DNA of 26,977 nucleotides from CAZZNQ01 sp964655775 (GCA_964655775.1 CAZZNQ010000058.1:1-26977), one strand, 5' to 3'; shown: positions 1 through 8,987, counted from the stretch's first letter. Translations and numbers: made by a program. Notes: generated by a model not told the origin, from the letters alone.

Positions 1-39
1 GGCAGGAACGTCGAGGGCGTGCGTCGTTTGGCTGGCCAT
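1..39 (-). CDS. N-terminus of a gene running off the left edge
   Basis: A minus-strand ATG at 39-37 opens a frame reading MASQTTHALDVPA before the window ends. A GGAGGG sequence about seven bases upstream of the ATG is a good ribosome-binding site, and that is the main reason for calling a gene. Thirteen residues are too few to recognise a family. If the tRNA fragment at 311-366 is a true attachment site, this gene would lie inside the integrated element. Confidence 0.4.
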   Translation of the reverse strand, partial: MASQTTHALDVPA

Positions 40-634
40 TTTGACCCTCCATGGCGGACCCAGAGGAGAGGATGGGGGCGGACCCGGCGGGTCTGTCCGG
101 GCGTCGGCTCGCGTTGCCTACCGCCCCAATAGCCGGATTGTACCCGAATGCTATGCGGATGGCAAGCACTATCGGCCACCACAAAGCCCCCGGAACAGCG
201 CCGATCTGCGTCCCTGGTCGGCACCGTATGGACAGAAAACAAGTACGTCAGAAAGTACCACGCTTCCCAGGATTGTCACAACATACTGCTCATGCACTGC
301 CTATGTAGACTGCCCAGCGGACTCATAATCCGCGCGTTGCAGGTTCGAGCCCTGCTGGGCCCACCACGCAATTGACGTCAGAGAAGCGCTTAGCGATTAT
401 GCCTCTGGGTGGACTTCCGTCGCGAATTCTGTAACTAGTGGGGACCGCCGGAACATGGGGAAGGTACACGGGGAACCGGTGAAGGGAGCGCCCGCGGCAA
501 GGGAGGTCGACGGCCTCCGCGCGGTAGTGAATGCCATGCCAGCTTCCGCCTGGATGCATGCACTGGCAGAGACAAGACGAAATCGGGACTTCGCGAAGGT
601 GTCTGGGGGATCCCGACAGGGATGGAACCCGCCG
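40..634. other. Gene-poor stretch of 595 bases holding only a tRNA fragment
   Basis: I see no convincing coding frame between the leftward gene and the exported protein starting at 635. The short open frames lack good ribosome-binding sites and recognisable sequence. The only identifiable element is the tRNA 3' portion at 311-366. A GGAGG/CCTCC inverted repeat lies at about 503-519 but has no following T-run. The stretch probably includes the promoter of the gene at 635, though I could not pick convincing -35 and -10 hexamers. Confidence 0.5.
311..366 (+). tRNA. 3' portion of a tRNA with CAT anticodon (truncated; possible att site)
   Basis: The right two thirds of a tRNA are clear. The anticodon stem is gcgga/tccgc (317-321 with 329-333), with loop ctcataa and anticodon CAT at 324-326. 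A five-base variable loop follows, then the T stem gcagg/cctgc around ttcgagc (339-355), the acceptor 3' strand tgggccc (356-362), discriminator A and encoded CCA (364-366). The matching 5' acceptor strand GGGCCCA and a D arm are absent immediately upstream. The gene is therefore broken, or this is the 3' fragment left at the far end of an element integrated in a tRNA gene. CAT fits Met or lysidine-modified Ile2; the truncation prevents deciding. Confidence 0.75.
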
Positions 635-1456
635 ATGAGGGTGCGATCTCTGCTGATCCTCGCGGTTCTGCTTGGCGCCTTCGCACCGCATACACTGGGG
701 GCCGCCGAGGAGACCGAGCCGAGTGCGGAGATCATATGCGAGAGAGAGTTCAAGATCGTCTCACCAACGGACGAACTAAAGGGTCTGGGGCGCTACGCCG
801 TCAAGGCTATTCGCCGGGAAGAGGTCGCCCGAATCGAGATCTTCGAGACGCTTTCATTGGCATACCGTGGCAAGCGGGTGACTTTGAGCTCCTCGATGGT
901 CTACCGAACGGACCCAGCGGTTGAGCCGCTTAAGGCCACTGCCGAGACGATGGTCGAGGGCAAGACCTGCATGACGGGAGTTGTGGAGTTCGGGGAAAAG
1001 ACAGTGACCGCCTCTTGCACCGGGCATTTGGACCCGAGAACCGGCAAGGAGATAACGCCTCCGACGGAGTATTCCTGGGACGACGTTCCGAAACCGGAGG
1101 GCGCCCTGATCTTCCAGGCAGCCGTTCCCGTGCTCGCACCCCAACTGCTGCCAACGACGGGTGTGCTTGATGACGTCGTTTTCGTGGAATTTCCCGACGA
1201 CATCGCCGCACCCGAGCTGGTCAACTTCAAGGAGGGCTGCCGCCTCGTGCGCAGTGAGCCGGATAAGGACGGCGTCTGCTGGATCCGGATGCTCTCGGCC
1301 CACACGGGAACGCCGACGATAGAAGTCGCCTTCGACAGGGAAAACCGGTTGTTCTCTTTCCCGACTCTCGGTAAGCTGAAGCTGGTGGAGGTGAAGGAGA
1401 AGGCAAAGGAGAGCGCAACTGCCGGCTCCTCTGCTGAGGTCCCCCCGGGGCAGTAG
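635..1456 (+). CDS. Exported protein of unknown function (273 aa)
   Basis: Not recognised. The ATG at 635 was chosen because it places a classical signal peptide at the N-terminus (MRVRSLLILAVLLGAF, cleavage probably near residue 23 before AEE). The frame is open further upstream to 455, but those 60 residues are low-quality and would bury the signal. The mature protein is acidic, appears rich in beta strands, and has a few scattered cysteines (IICERE, KTCMTG, TASCTG, EGCRL, DGVCW) that could form disulfides after export. The C-terminus is a charged tail rich in Lys and Glu. It is monocistronic on the plus strand. An imperfect inverted repeat (acgccg/cggcgt, 1461-1478) follows the stop but lacks a T-run. 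Confidence 0.7.
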   Translation: MRVRSLLILAVLLGAFAPHTLGAAEETEPSAEIICEREFKIVSPTDELKGLGRYAVKAIRREEVARIEIFETLSLAYRGKRVTLSSSMVYRTDPAVEPLKATAETMVEGKTCMTGVVEFGEKTVTASCTGHLDPRTGKEITPPTEYSWDDVPKPEGALIFQAAVPVLAPQLLPTTGVLDDVVFVEFPDDIAAPELVNFKEGCRLVRSEPDKDGVCWIRMLSAHTGTPTIEVAFDRENRLFSFPTLGKLKLVEVKEKAKESATAGSSAEVPPGQ

Positions 1457-1715
1457 ACCGACGCCGACCAACCGGCGTGCCCATTCCCCTATGCAACATG
1501 CCACATGAGAATCAGTACCTACGGCAGGGGAACGACCGTGGCGAATCCCCAACTGCACCATCCACGAGGACGACCTCGTCCACCCACCGGCGTCCGCAGT
1601 GTTGACGAACTTCTGCACTCGCTAGCCGATATCCTGCGAGCCAGCACGTAGGCGCGGCTCCAGTGCATGACCGCTAGGGGCGAAGCGGAAGGCATTGAGC
1701 ATCTGGGAGCAGACC

Positions 1716-2867
1716 ATGAAGACCATTGCCTTGTCTCTGTCACTGTTGGCTGTGTTATGCGTTGCCGTCGGTGCCACATCTGGCACTTCGCACCTCAGTC
1801 AGCACCGTGTGGCAGTCAGCCTGGTGGACGGCTCGATCATTCACGGGCGACTGAGCGTTGGCTCCATCCCGATCAAGACCGACATGGGGACTGTTGCGCT
1901 GCCGTCCGGAACCATCGGTAAGATCATCATCGACCAAGCGGACCGGCACGCAATCGCCGTTCTGCACGACAAGACTCTCCTGCACGGTACACTGGACGTG
2001 AAGTCTGTGGAGTTGGAGGCTCTGTTCGGCCCGATCAGAATAGGTGCAGACATGATCCGCGAGCTTCAGTTCACCCGGAGCCCAGACCTCGGCAAGGAAC
2101 CGCCGGAGCGGGACGAACTCAGGATCGACGGGTCGACGAAGGTCGGCCCTATCGCCAGAGCCTTTATCGAGGCACTGGAAAGGCGAGACCCCGACCTGAG
2201 AATGGCACTAACCGAGTCCGGCAGCGGCAACGGAATGAAAGCCCTCATCGAGGGGCAGTGCCAGATCGCGCTAATGAGCCGATTGCCGACCGGCAGGGAG
2301 ATCCACGCTGCACTCGACAGGAATGTCTATCCTGTCCCGCACGCCATCTCCCTGGACGATGTAGCGATCATTGTGCATCCGGGCAACCCCGTCAACGGTC
2401 TCTCGTTGGAACAGGTTAGAGACATCTTCGCGGGTAGGATCACGAACTGGAAGAAAGTGGGAGGCGAGGATCAAGATATAGTCCCCATCTCGCGGGACAC
2501 GAACAGCGGTACCTATGAGACTTTCGAAGCAACCGTCATGGCCGGAGCGGACACGCCAGAGCAGACACATTACATCAACTCGTGTGGGTCCGTACGCTTT
2601 GCCGTCAGCAGCCAGCCCTCCGGCATCGGGTACATCGGGATGGGATTCCTCGACGATGCCGTCAAGCCGCTCACGGTTGACGGCATCGCGTGCACGGCCG
2701 AGAATGTCCGGTCGGCGCGGTATCCCCTCTCCAGGCAGGTCTTCATGGTGACCGACGGCCATCCGCGTTTCGGAGGGAAGGTACACCGGTTCGTGTCGTT
2801 CTGGGCGACCCGCACGGGCCATGAGATCATCCGTGCCATCGGCTTCACGCCCATCACCGAGTACTGA
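1716..2867 (+). CDS. PstS-like periplasmic phosphate-binding protein with N-terminal beta repeats
   Basis: A 383-residue exported substrate-binding protein of the PstS/PBP-like type, predicted to capture phosphate outside the inner membrane. The start at 1716 gives a signal peptide (residues 1-20) and has GGGAG eight bases upstream. Residues about 30-118 form two tandem 40-45-residue beta units, the first containing VAVSLVDGSIIHGRLSVG. Such units occur before other domains in environmental bacteria, but here they precede a binding protein. The binding domain (about 135-380) carries the typical IDGSTKVGPIARAF loop, the EQVRDIFAGRITNWKKVGG segment and the phosphate-contacting SRDTNSGTYETF loop. 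No pstC, pstA, pstB or phoU follows, so it is an orphan. It sits beside the polyphosphate operon, which suggests a role in phosphate capture or sensing. Another oxyanion ligand is possible. Confidence 0.85.
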   Translation: MKTIALSLSLLAVLCVAVGATSGTSHLSQHRVAVSLVDGSIIHGRLSVGSIPIKTDMGTVALPSGTIGKIIIDQADRHAIAVLHDKTLLHGTLDVKSVELEALFGPIRIGADMIRELQFTRSPDLGKEPPERDELRIDGSTKVGPIARAFIEALERRDPDLRMALTESGSGNGMKALIEGQCQIALMSRLPTGREIHAALDRNVYPVPHAISLDDVAIIVHPGNPVNGLSLEQVRDIFAGRITNWKKVGGEDQDIVPISRDTNSGTYETFEATVMAGADTPEQTHYINSCGSVRFAVSSQPSGIGYIGMGFLDDAVKPLTVDGIACTAENVRSARYPLSRQVFMVTDGHPRFGGKVHRFVSFWATRTGHEIIRAIGFTPITEY

Positions 2868-2903
2868 GACTAATCCTCCGCTGGGACCACACAATCAGCA
2901 TCT

Positions 2904-3638
2904 CTATTCGTCCTCAACGGCACCGAGGTCGCGGCCTTCGATGAGCATCCGGGCGAATTCCACCGGCAGACCGCGGTCGCGGATGGCATCTACCGCGCGC
3001 TGGACGTCGTACCGGACGCGGTGATGGGCAACGCTCACGTTTTTAGCCGAGAACTCCAAGATCGCATAGCAAGCCCTCGGGTCGCCGTCGTCCGCACGGC
3101 CGACCGGTCCGGCGTTCACGAACAAGATCCCTCCCACGCGTCGTTCCGACGCCCGATGCGCGTGTCCGCTAAGCACAACGTCGACATCGGTCTCGCACGC
3201 GATCTCGTGCAGACGCTCTTCAGGCGTGCGGTCGTCAAGGTATTCGCTGACGCTGTCGGGGCTGCCGTGCGTCAACAGGATCTGCGCGTTGCCCACGGGG
3301 ATAGTGAGGCGCCGGGGCAACGAGCGAAGATACTCGATGCTCTCCTCCGACAGATGCTCGAAGGCCCACTTGAACGCCAGCCACTTCCGGTGCTCCTTGG
3401 TGCGGCGCCACCTGGCGTCCTTGCGGGGGAACTTGAGCACCTTCAAGTCGTAGTTGCCGATAACGGATGCGGCGCACACCTCACGCAGCAATCTGACGCT
3501 CTCGTCCGGGAAGGGGCCGTAGCCCACGAAATCGCCGCCATTCCACAAGACCTCCGCCCCCTCCGCGCGCGCATGCTTTAGCACGGCTTCCAGCGCCGGC
3601 AGGTTGGCATGCACGTCACTGATGAAGGCAACCTTCAT
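2904..3638 (-). CDS. Calcineurin-like metallophosphoesterase (YfcE/MJ0936 type)
   Basis: A 244-residue cytosolic metal-dependent phosphoesterase. Motifs appear in order: SDVHAN (D8, H10), NGGDFVGYG (D36), GNYD (61-64), LLTHGSP, and GHAHR near residue 170. The family cleaves phosphomono- or diesters using two metal ions; the substrate cannot be read from sequence. The usual His of GNHD is Tyr here, as related subfamilies also vary at this place. The ATG at 3638 overlaps the stop of the CYTH-CHAD gene in an ATGA arrangement, which implies translational coupling and rules out longer upstream starts. It is the last gene of the polyphosphate operon, so a phosphate ester or phosphoanhydride linked to that pathway is a reasonable guess. 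Confidence 0.88.
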   Translation of the reverse strand: MKVAFISDVHANLPALEAVLKHARAEGAEVLWNGGDFVGYGPFPDESVRLLREVCAASVIGNYDLKVLKFPRKDARWRRTKEHRKWLAFKWAFEHLSEESIEYLRSLPRRLTIPVGNAQILLTHGSPDSVSEYLDDRTPEERLHEIACETDVDVVLSGHAHRASERRVGGILFVNAGPVGRADDGDPRACYAILEFSAKNVSVAHHRVRYDVQRAVDAIRDRGLPVEFARMLIEGRDLGAVEDE

Positions 3639-5227
3639 GTGCAGGGAGGCTCCCCCGCCTCCGCCAGCCGGGCCTTCAGTGGCCGGCGAACCTTCTTGCG
3701 GTCGAAACGCTTCCATATCTTGCCGAAGCGGGCACGCGTCTCGCGCCGGTGACCCTCGTGGTAGGCCATGAGCCGTCCCACCACGAGGAGCAACTCGCGG
3801 TCACCTCTGCGAGTCTCCGAGACCCCGTCAGCAAAGTCGTGCAGCATCTCCCGAGCGACGACGCTGTCCTGATGGGCGCCGAGGACATCCTGGAGCTCGA
3901 CGACGCGCTTCGCAAAATCGTGTGCCTCCCGGCCGAATACATCCTCGAAGAACTCGCACGCGTAGCGCAGCCGCTTGCATCGAATGCGCAGCTTGTGGAG
4001 GTCCCTGTCCGCAGCTCCCGGGCCAAGCGATCGTCCCTTCTTCAATACGCGCGCGAGATTGTGGCGGATTACGCCCGCTGCCTCGACGACGGCCGGGTTG
4101 TTCGCCACCGGCGCTGCGGAGCGCGCGGGAGGGCCGGCCTCGAGAAATCGTTGGAGCCTCTCAACAAAGGAGGCATAGCGCTGCGTGTCGAGCACACGCA
4201 GCATTGCTCGGCGGGCGCGCTCACGCTCGGCCTTCATGGCCTCGACATAGCGCGCCATCGCCGGCGACTCCGCCAGCCCGTGCTCGGCGGTCTCCTCGTC
4301 CAGGTGCTTGAGGTAGACATCCAGGTCGCGCACGCCGCCCAACGCGCCACCGACCCACTTTAGGTCCCGCTTGAGGGCGTCGTGCCGCCGGGCCGACAGA
4401 GCGCCCCGGAAGACACGAAGCGCGGCCCGCATGCGGCGCGTGGCCACACGCATGTCGTGCAGCTTTTCGGGATCCCATCCAAGGCGCGTGCCCGGTTCAT
4501 TCCACAGCACCCGCCCGAACTGTCGCCGGAGCACCTTGTAGGTAGCGTCGACGAACCGATCGTCGCGAGCGATGGTCAGTTCGGGCCCTTCCACAAGCGA
4601 CGGCACGTCCAGGTTCCATCTCTCCAGCGCGCGAGCCGGGAATGCGTTCTCGGCGGGCCGGAGGCCCAGCCGCTCTGCAATCTTCCGGGCTGCTTCGGCA
4701 TCGGATTCCTCGGCCATTCCGCAGAAGGTCACCTCGGTGAGTCCTTCGCCCGGGCTCGCCTCCGGCAGGCGACGGAGCCGCACGTGCAACTCGAAGCCGT
4801 CTCCCCCGTCCGTCGAAAATGCCCACACAAGGGACTCCACCTCCACCTCAAGCCACGCGCTGACCTGCCGCTCCCCGAGCAACGGCCGCAACAGGTCCGC
4901 GATGCTCTGCCCCGGCGGATCGCACGGAAAGGAATCCGGGCGAGACACGAGCGGCTCACAGATCGTCCGACCGTGATCGGCGTCCGGTTCGATGGGAACC
5001 AGGCAGGAACGGATTCCGTCGGCGTCTTCGCGTATCCGGAGCACGGCGCCGGCCTTGTAGAGCCATCGCTCGGACGTATCCAGATAGGTCTCGCGATGCC
5101 GTCCGGTAGAGACGAACCGTGCACTCCCGCCCCCCGCTTCGAGCACCTCGCGAACCGGGGGGCAATGGGAGCCCGCGGGCACCCAGAACTTGAGAGCATC
5201 CCTCTGGTGACCGTTGACCTGCATCAT
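3635..5227 (-). CDS. CYTH-CHAD domain protein, probable polyphosphate-binding factor
   Basis: A 530-residue cytosolic protein. Residues about 10-210 form a CYTH (triphosphate tunnel) domain with YLDT, an IRED strand and LEVEVESLVW. Residues about 230-520 form a CHAD helical domain with its two basic signatures, LHDMRVATRRMRAALRVF and LHKLRIRCKRLRYACEFF. CHAD domains are known to bind polyphosphate and localise to granules. The N-terminal ExExK motif needed for CYTH triphosphatase catalysis is missing (RDALKF stands in its place), so the CYTH part may only bind. The start lies 15 bases after the PPK1 stop. GGAGGTGA overlaps that stop, at a rather long distance from the ATG. A second ATG follows directly at 5224. 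Confidence 0.9.
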   Translation of the reverse strand: MMQVNGHQRDALKFWVPAGSHCPPVREVLEAGGGSARFVSTGRHRETYLDTSERWLYKAGAVLRIREDADGIRSCLVPIEPDADHGRTICEPLVSRPDSFPCDPPGQSIADLLRPLLGERQVSAWLEVEVESLVWAFSTDGGDGFELHVRLRRLPEASPGEGLTEVTFCGMAEESDAEAARKIAERLGLRPAENAFPARALERWNLDVPSLVEGPELTIARDDRFVDATYKVLRRQFGRVLWNEPGTRLGWDPEKLHDMRVATRRMRAALRVFRGALSARRHDALKRDLKWVGGALGGVRDLDVYLKHLDEETAEHGLAESPAMARYVEAMKAERERARRAMLRVLDTQRYASFVERLQRFLEAGPPARSAAPVANNPAVVEAAGVIRHNLARVLKKGRSLGPGAADRDLHKLRIRCKRLRYACEFFEDVFGREAHDFAKRVVELQDVLGAHQDSVVAREMLHDFADGVSETRRGDRELLLVVGRLMAYHEGHRRETRARFGKIWKRFDRKKVRRPLKARLAEAGEPPCT

Positions 5228-5242
5228 CGCGTTGGCTGCGGA

Positions 5243-7372
5243 TCACCTCCGCGGCAACTGGGGATTAGTGAGAGGCCGGAAACGCACAGCCGCATCGTGT
5301 TGCGCCGAAGCGGCTTCGACCGCCGTCTCATACAGTCGCTGCTGCGCTCTTATCTCTGGACCGGTGCCGCGCACCCGCCGATAGGTGCCATCCGGCTCCA
5401 ATTCCCAGGCTTTGACATTGTCGGCGAAGAAGGTGCGCATCATGCTCATGATGCGCTTGACGAGACGCTGATCGAGCACGGGGAACATGATCTCAAGCCG
5501 CCGATCCAGGTTGCGCCCCATCCAGTCCGCGCTGGAGAGGTAGACCTCTTCATAGCCACCGTTCTGGAAGTAGAACACGCGGGCATGCTCCAGATAGCGG
5601 TCTATGATGCTGACCACGCGGACGTTGTCGGAAACGTCTTCGATGCCCGGGCGCAGACAGCAGATGCCCCGGACATTGAGCAGGATGCGCACGCCGGACC
5701 GGGCTGCCCTGTAGAGGGCCCTGCAGATGCCCTTGTCCTGCAGGGAGTTCACCTTCGCCATGATAAGACCCGGATGGTCGAGTGTCGCAGCATCCGCCTC
5801 GCGCTCGATCAACTCAATGAACCGACGCCGCAGTCCGGTGGGCGAGATGGCGAACTTAAGCCAGCCGACCTGCTGCGAGTAGCCCGTGAGGAGGTTGGCG
5901 AACGCCGCTGCGTCGAGAGCGAAATCCGTGTCGGTGGTCATCAGGCCGATGTCGGCATACAGCCGCGCGGTCCTGTCATTGTAGTTACCGGTGGACAGGT
6001 GCACGTATCGGCGGATTCCGTGCGCCTCACGCCGAACGACCAGTAGCAATTTGGCGTGGGTTTTGAGCCCGGCGATGCCGTAAATGACGTGGCAGCCGGC
6101 GTCCTCCAGTCGGCGCGCCCAGTTCACGTTCTGCGCCTCGTCGAAGCGGGCTTTCAGTTCCACAAGCACGGTCACCTGTTTGCCGTTCTCGGCCGCGCGT
6201 GCGAGGGCGGCTACAATAGGGCTGTCGCCGCTGGTGCGGTAGAGCGTCTGCTTGATGGCCAGCACGCTGGGGTCGTCGGCGGCTTCGCTCACCAACGTCA
6301 CCACCGGCTCAAAGGACTCGTAGGGATGGAACAGCAGGATGTCGCGTTCCTGCAGCGCCTGCCAAATATCATCGCGTCCTACAAGGTCCGCCGGCCTCTG
6401 CGCCGGCCACGGTGGGTTGCGCAGCTCGTCGAAGCCCTTCCGTGTGGCAACGCTCATAAGTGCCGTTCCGTCCACCAGCCCGTCGGTTTCATATACGTCC
6501 GCCTCGTCCACGTCGCACCAGCCCATCAGCCATTCCCGAAGGTCCGAATCCGCACCGGTGGATATCTCCAGGCGCACGACGGAACGACGGCGTCGGTCCA
6601 GCACGGCACGCTCGACCGTTTCCAGGAGGTCGCCGGCCTCGTCCTCGGTGATGGCCACGTCCGCGTCCCGCGTCAGGCGACACACCGCCTGGACCGCGAT
6701 CCTATAATCAGGGAAAAGCTGACCGATGTTCCGCGCCATGACCTGCTCGAGGGGTACCAGTCTCAGATCCGACTCCGACGGCACGGCTATGAAACGGGGG
6801 AGATTGCCGGGAACCGGAACGAGGGCGATCTTTGACTCGCGGCCGGCCGGCGGCGCAGGAGTGAGGACAAGGGCCAGGTTGAGGCCCAGGGGCGGCAGCA
6901 CCGGGAACGGCTCCAGTTCCTCGACCGCAAGAGGCGTGAGAACCGGGAGGACTTCGTCCCGGAAGTACGATTCCAGGAATCGCTGCTGCTCCGGGTTGGC
7001 CTGCTCCACGGACAGCAATCGCAGCCCGTGCCTGGCGAGCGCGCTGAAGACATCCCTGACGGCGTCGGCATGCTCGTCCATCATCCTGTGCGCGCGTGCA
7101 CTGATGGCGGCGAGCTGCTCGCCGGGGGTAAGGCCGCTTGGGTCCTTCTTGGTGATACCGGCATCGACCTGCTGCTTCAGCCCCGCCACACGGATCATGA
7201 AGAACTCGTCCAAGTTAGAGCAGACGATGGCCAGGAACTTCAGACGTTCCATCAGAGGAACGCTGTCCGACCGGCCCTCCTGAAGGACGCGATCATTGAA
7301 CTCCAGCCAGCTCAGCTCTCGATTTATGAGTAGCTCGGGGGAGTCAAGCTCGACGGTGTTCGAGGAATCCAT
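5243..7372 (-). CDS. ppk1: Polyphosphate kinase 1
   Basis: PPK1 reversibly transfers the gamma phosphate of ATP onto polyphosphate. The start at 7372 was chosen because the family begins with the N domain (INRELSWLEFNDRVLQEG at residues 16-33) and GGAAAGGG lies just upstream; the open frame continues 48 residues further but is not PPK-like. The protein is 709 residues, normal for the family (about 690). The phosphoacceptor His is H439 in LKTHAKLLLVVRR, followed by VHLSTGNYNDRTARLYAD and, later, LSSADWMGRNLDRRLE of the C2 domain. It lies 28 bases after the Ppx gene and 15 before the CYTH-CHAD gene, clearly co-transcribed with both. Confidence 0.97.
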   Translation of the reverse strand: MDSSNTVELDSPELLINRELSWLEFNDRVLQEGRSDSVPLMERLKFLAIVCSNLDEFFMIRVAGLKQQVDAGITKKDPSGLTPGEQLAAISARAHRMMDEHADAVRDVFSALARHGLRLLSVEQANPEQQRFLESYFRDEVLPVLTPLAVEELEPFPVLPPLGLNLALVLTPAPPAGRESKIALVPVPGNLPRFIAVPSESDLRLVPLEQVMARNIGQLFPDYRIAVQAVCRLTRDADVAITEDEAGDLLETVERAVLDRRRRSVVRLEISTGADSDLREWLMGWCDVDEADVYETDGLVDGTALMSVATRKGFDELRNPPWPAQRPADLVGRDDIWQALQERDILLFHPYESFEPVVTLVSEAADDPSVLAIKQTLYRTSGDSPIVAALARAAENGKQVTVLVELKARFDEAQNVNWARRLEDAGCHVIYGIAGLKTHAKLLLVVRREAHGIRRYVHLSTGNYNDRTARLYADIGLMTTDTDFALDAAAFANLLTGYSQQVGWLKFAISPTGLRRRFIELIEREADAATLDHPGLIMAKVNSLQDKGICRALYRAARSGVRILLNVRGICCLRPGIEDVSDNVRVVSIIDRYLEHARVFYFQNGGYEEVYLSSADWMGRNLDRRLEIMFPVLDQRLVKRIMSMMRTFFADNVKAWELEPDGTYRRVRGTGPEIRAQQRLYETAVEAASAQHDAAVRFRPLTNPQLPRR

Positions 7373-7400
7373 GTGCCCTTTCCATTCAGGGTGCGTGCCT

Positions 7401-8987
7401 TCAGCGGACCTGGGAGATCTGCTCCGACTCGAGACGCACGTGCATGCCGAAAACCTCTTCGAACAGGTCGCTCTTGGCGGCGATCGCCCGCCGCTCCAAA
7501 GCCAGGTCGCCGGCATTCCTTGCGTAGATAACGAACTCTGTGTCCCTGCGTTCCACTTTGAAATCGTCCACCTGGCCGCTATGGCCGCGGTCCAAGGCGT
7601 CGGCCAGTCGCAGCAACGCGGCCAGTTTATTGACCACCATGCGAGTTTCTCGCGGCAGCGCCATGTATTCTGCGTGCGAGGACTTCGGCATGCTGCGGCG
7701 GTGGTAGCGGGCCGTGTGTGCCACTATTTCCGCGTCCCGGCCCTGCAGGCCAAACAGTTCTGAGTTGGAAATGAGATAAAAACTGTGCTTGTGATGCGCG
7801 CGGCCGCTCACGAAGCTGCCTGTGTCGTGAAGCAGCGCCGCCACGTGCAGCAGCAGTCGGTGCCGCTGCGAGAGACCGTGATCCTTCTGCAGCTCGTCGA
7901 AAAGACGCAGTGACAGGCAGGCCACCTGGTCCGCGTGGGCCATATCGCTCTGGTACCGCTCCGCCAGGTTGCGTGCCGAGGCGATCACGTTCTCGCGCAC
8001 GACTGGATCGTCCTCACCGGAAAGGAAATGCGGCAGGTCCAGCAGCAGGCCGTCGCGCATCGAGACGTTAGAGACAAGCATGGCATCCGCACCGGTAGCT
8101 TCCAGAAGCGACTGGTAGACCAGCAGAGCCGGGACGAGTGTCTCCGCATCGGCATATGCGATTCCGTAGCGCCGGCTGAGCTGCTCAACTTCAGCGGGCG
8201 CACAGCGGCGGATGACCTGCGCCAGGTCTTCGCGTTCGACTCGGGAGAGAGTGTCCTCCGGGCTCGACTGCCCGACCTGTTCGGCTGCGAAACGGGCGTC
8301 CCCACCGACCGCTATGAAGGTCTGTGCACGGTCTAAACTAAGGCCTCTTGCCGCAAGGCTCACGGCGTTGCCTATGTGGCGACGGAGCAACTCGGCCGCA
8401 CGCTGGGGTGGTTCCTGAGTGGTCGAGAGCAGTTCCTGCATCCGCACCGAGCCCAGGTTGTAGCTGCGCGAGTCGGCGATCCGGCCACCGTCCAGCAGCG
8501 AGACGAGCGTGCTGCCGCCGCCAACCTCGGCGATCATGGCCGTCTGACGGCCCAGATCGATTGCGTCCTTCACCTCCTCGCGAACCGCAGACACCATGAG
8601 GCGGCTCTGCTCGGAAGGGTCTATTACTTCCACGTCCAGCCCGACAGCTCGCGACAACCGATCGACGAAGGCGTCTCTGTTGGACGCCTCCCTAACCGCC
8701 GAGGTGGCTACAGCTCGGACGGTCTTGACGCCATAGGTATCCAGAATGCGCCGGTAGTCGCGCAGGATGTTGAGAGCGGCGTGCATCGTGTCATGGCTGA
8801 GCTTCCCTGCGACGAAAGTGTCGTGCCCGAGATGGACCGGTCTGCGCGCACGCTCCAGCACCTCGGTCCGGCCGTCCGGGGCCACGTCAGCGATCACCAT
8901 CCGGAGCGAGTTAGAACCGATGTCGATTACGGCGACCGTCCTGGCCGGCTCGGGTGAGGTCTGGGGGGAATACTCGGTTGAGACCAT
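7401..8987 (-). CDS. ppx: Exopolyphosphatase / (p)ppGpp phosphohydrolase (Ppx/GppA) with HD domain
   Basis: A 528-residue member of the Ppx/GppA family in the ASKHA fold, which removes terminal phosphates from polyphosphate or converts pppGpp to ppGpp. The nucleotide/phosphate loops are visible: AVIDIGSNSLRMVI (19-32), ATSAVREASN (94-103), SEQSRLMVSAVREE with the catalytic Glu around 126, AEVGGGSTLVSLLDGG (153-168) and NLGSVRM. The C-terminal half holds the HD-type helical domain (HVAALLHDTG with HD at 387-388, then HHKHS and a later ARYHRR). PPK1 starts 28 bases downstream, placing synthesis and degradation under common control. The upstream 157-base gap to PPK2 holds a possible but weak TTGAGA-17-TAGTGC promoter. 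Ppx and GppA activities cannot be separated from sequence alone. Confidence 0.93.
   Translation of the reverse strand: MVSTEYSPQTSPEPARTVAVIDIGSNSLRMVIADVAPDGRTEVLERARRPVHLGHDTFVAGKLSHDTMHAALNILRDYRRILDTYGVKTVRAVATSAVREASNRDAFVDRLSRAVGLDVEVIDPSEQSRLMVSAVREEVKDAIDLGRQTAMIAEVGGGSTLVSLLDGGRIADSRSYNLGSVRMQELLSTTQEPPQRAAELLRRHIGNAVSLAARGLSLDRAQTFIAVGGDARFAAEQVGQSSPEDTLSRVEREDLAQVIRRCAPAEVEQLSRRYGIAYADAETLVPALLVYQSLLEATGADAMLVSNVSMRDGLLLDLPHFLSGEDDPVVRENVIASARNLAERYQSDMAHADQVACLSLRLFDELQKDHGLSQRHRLLLHVAALLHDTGSFVSGRAHHKHSFYLISNSELFGLQGRDAEIVAHTARYHRRSMPKSSHAEYMALPRETRMVVNKLAALLRLADALDRGHSGQVDDFKVERRDTEFVIYARNAGDLALERRAIAAKSDLFEEVFGMHVRLESEQISQVR

Noticed and set aside
148..375. Plus-strand frame with a KYHASQDCH peptide.
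   Set aside because: It faintly recalls a Cys/His tail seen in some small proteins, but the frame runs into the tRNA fragment and has no ribosome site, so it is at best a gene remnant.
323..691. Minus-strand frame ending in VGPAGLEPATRGL.
   Set aside because: This ending is the well-known artefact of translating the antisense of a tRNA; here it comes from the tRNA fragment.
1461..1478. Inverted repeat acgccg/cggcgt after the gene ending at 1456.
   Set aside because: Only six pairs and no T-run follow, so it is not a convincing intrinsic terminator.
1505..1651. A 48-codon plus-strand frame beginning MRISTYGRG.
   Set aside because: No ribosome site and no known family; the end (DELLHSLADILRAS) looks helical but is too short to support a gene.
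4382..6046. A 554-codon plus-strand open frame.
   Set aside because: It lies antisense to PPK1 and the CYTH-CHAD gene, both firmly identified; it has no family features.
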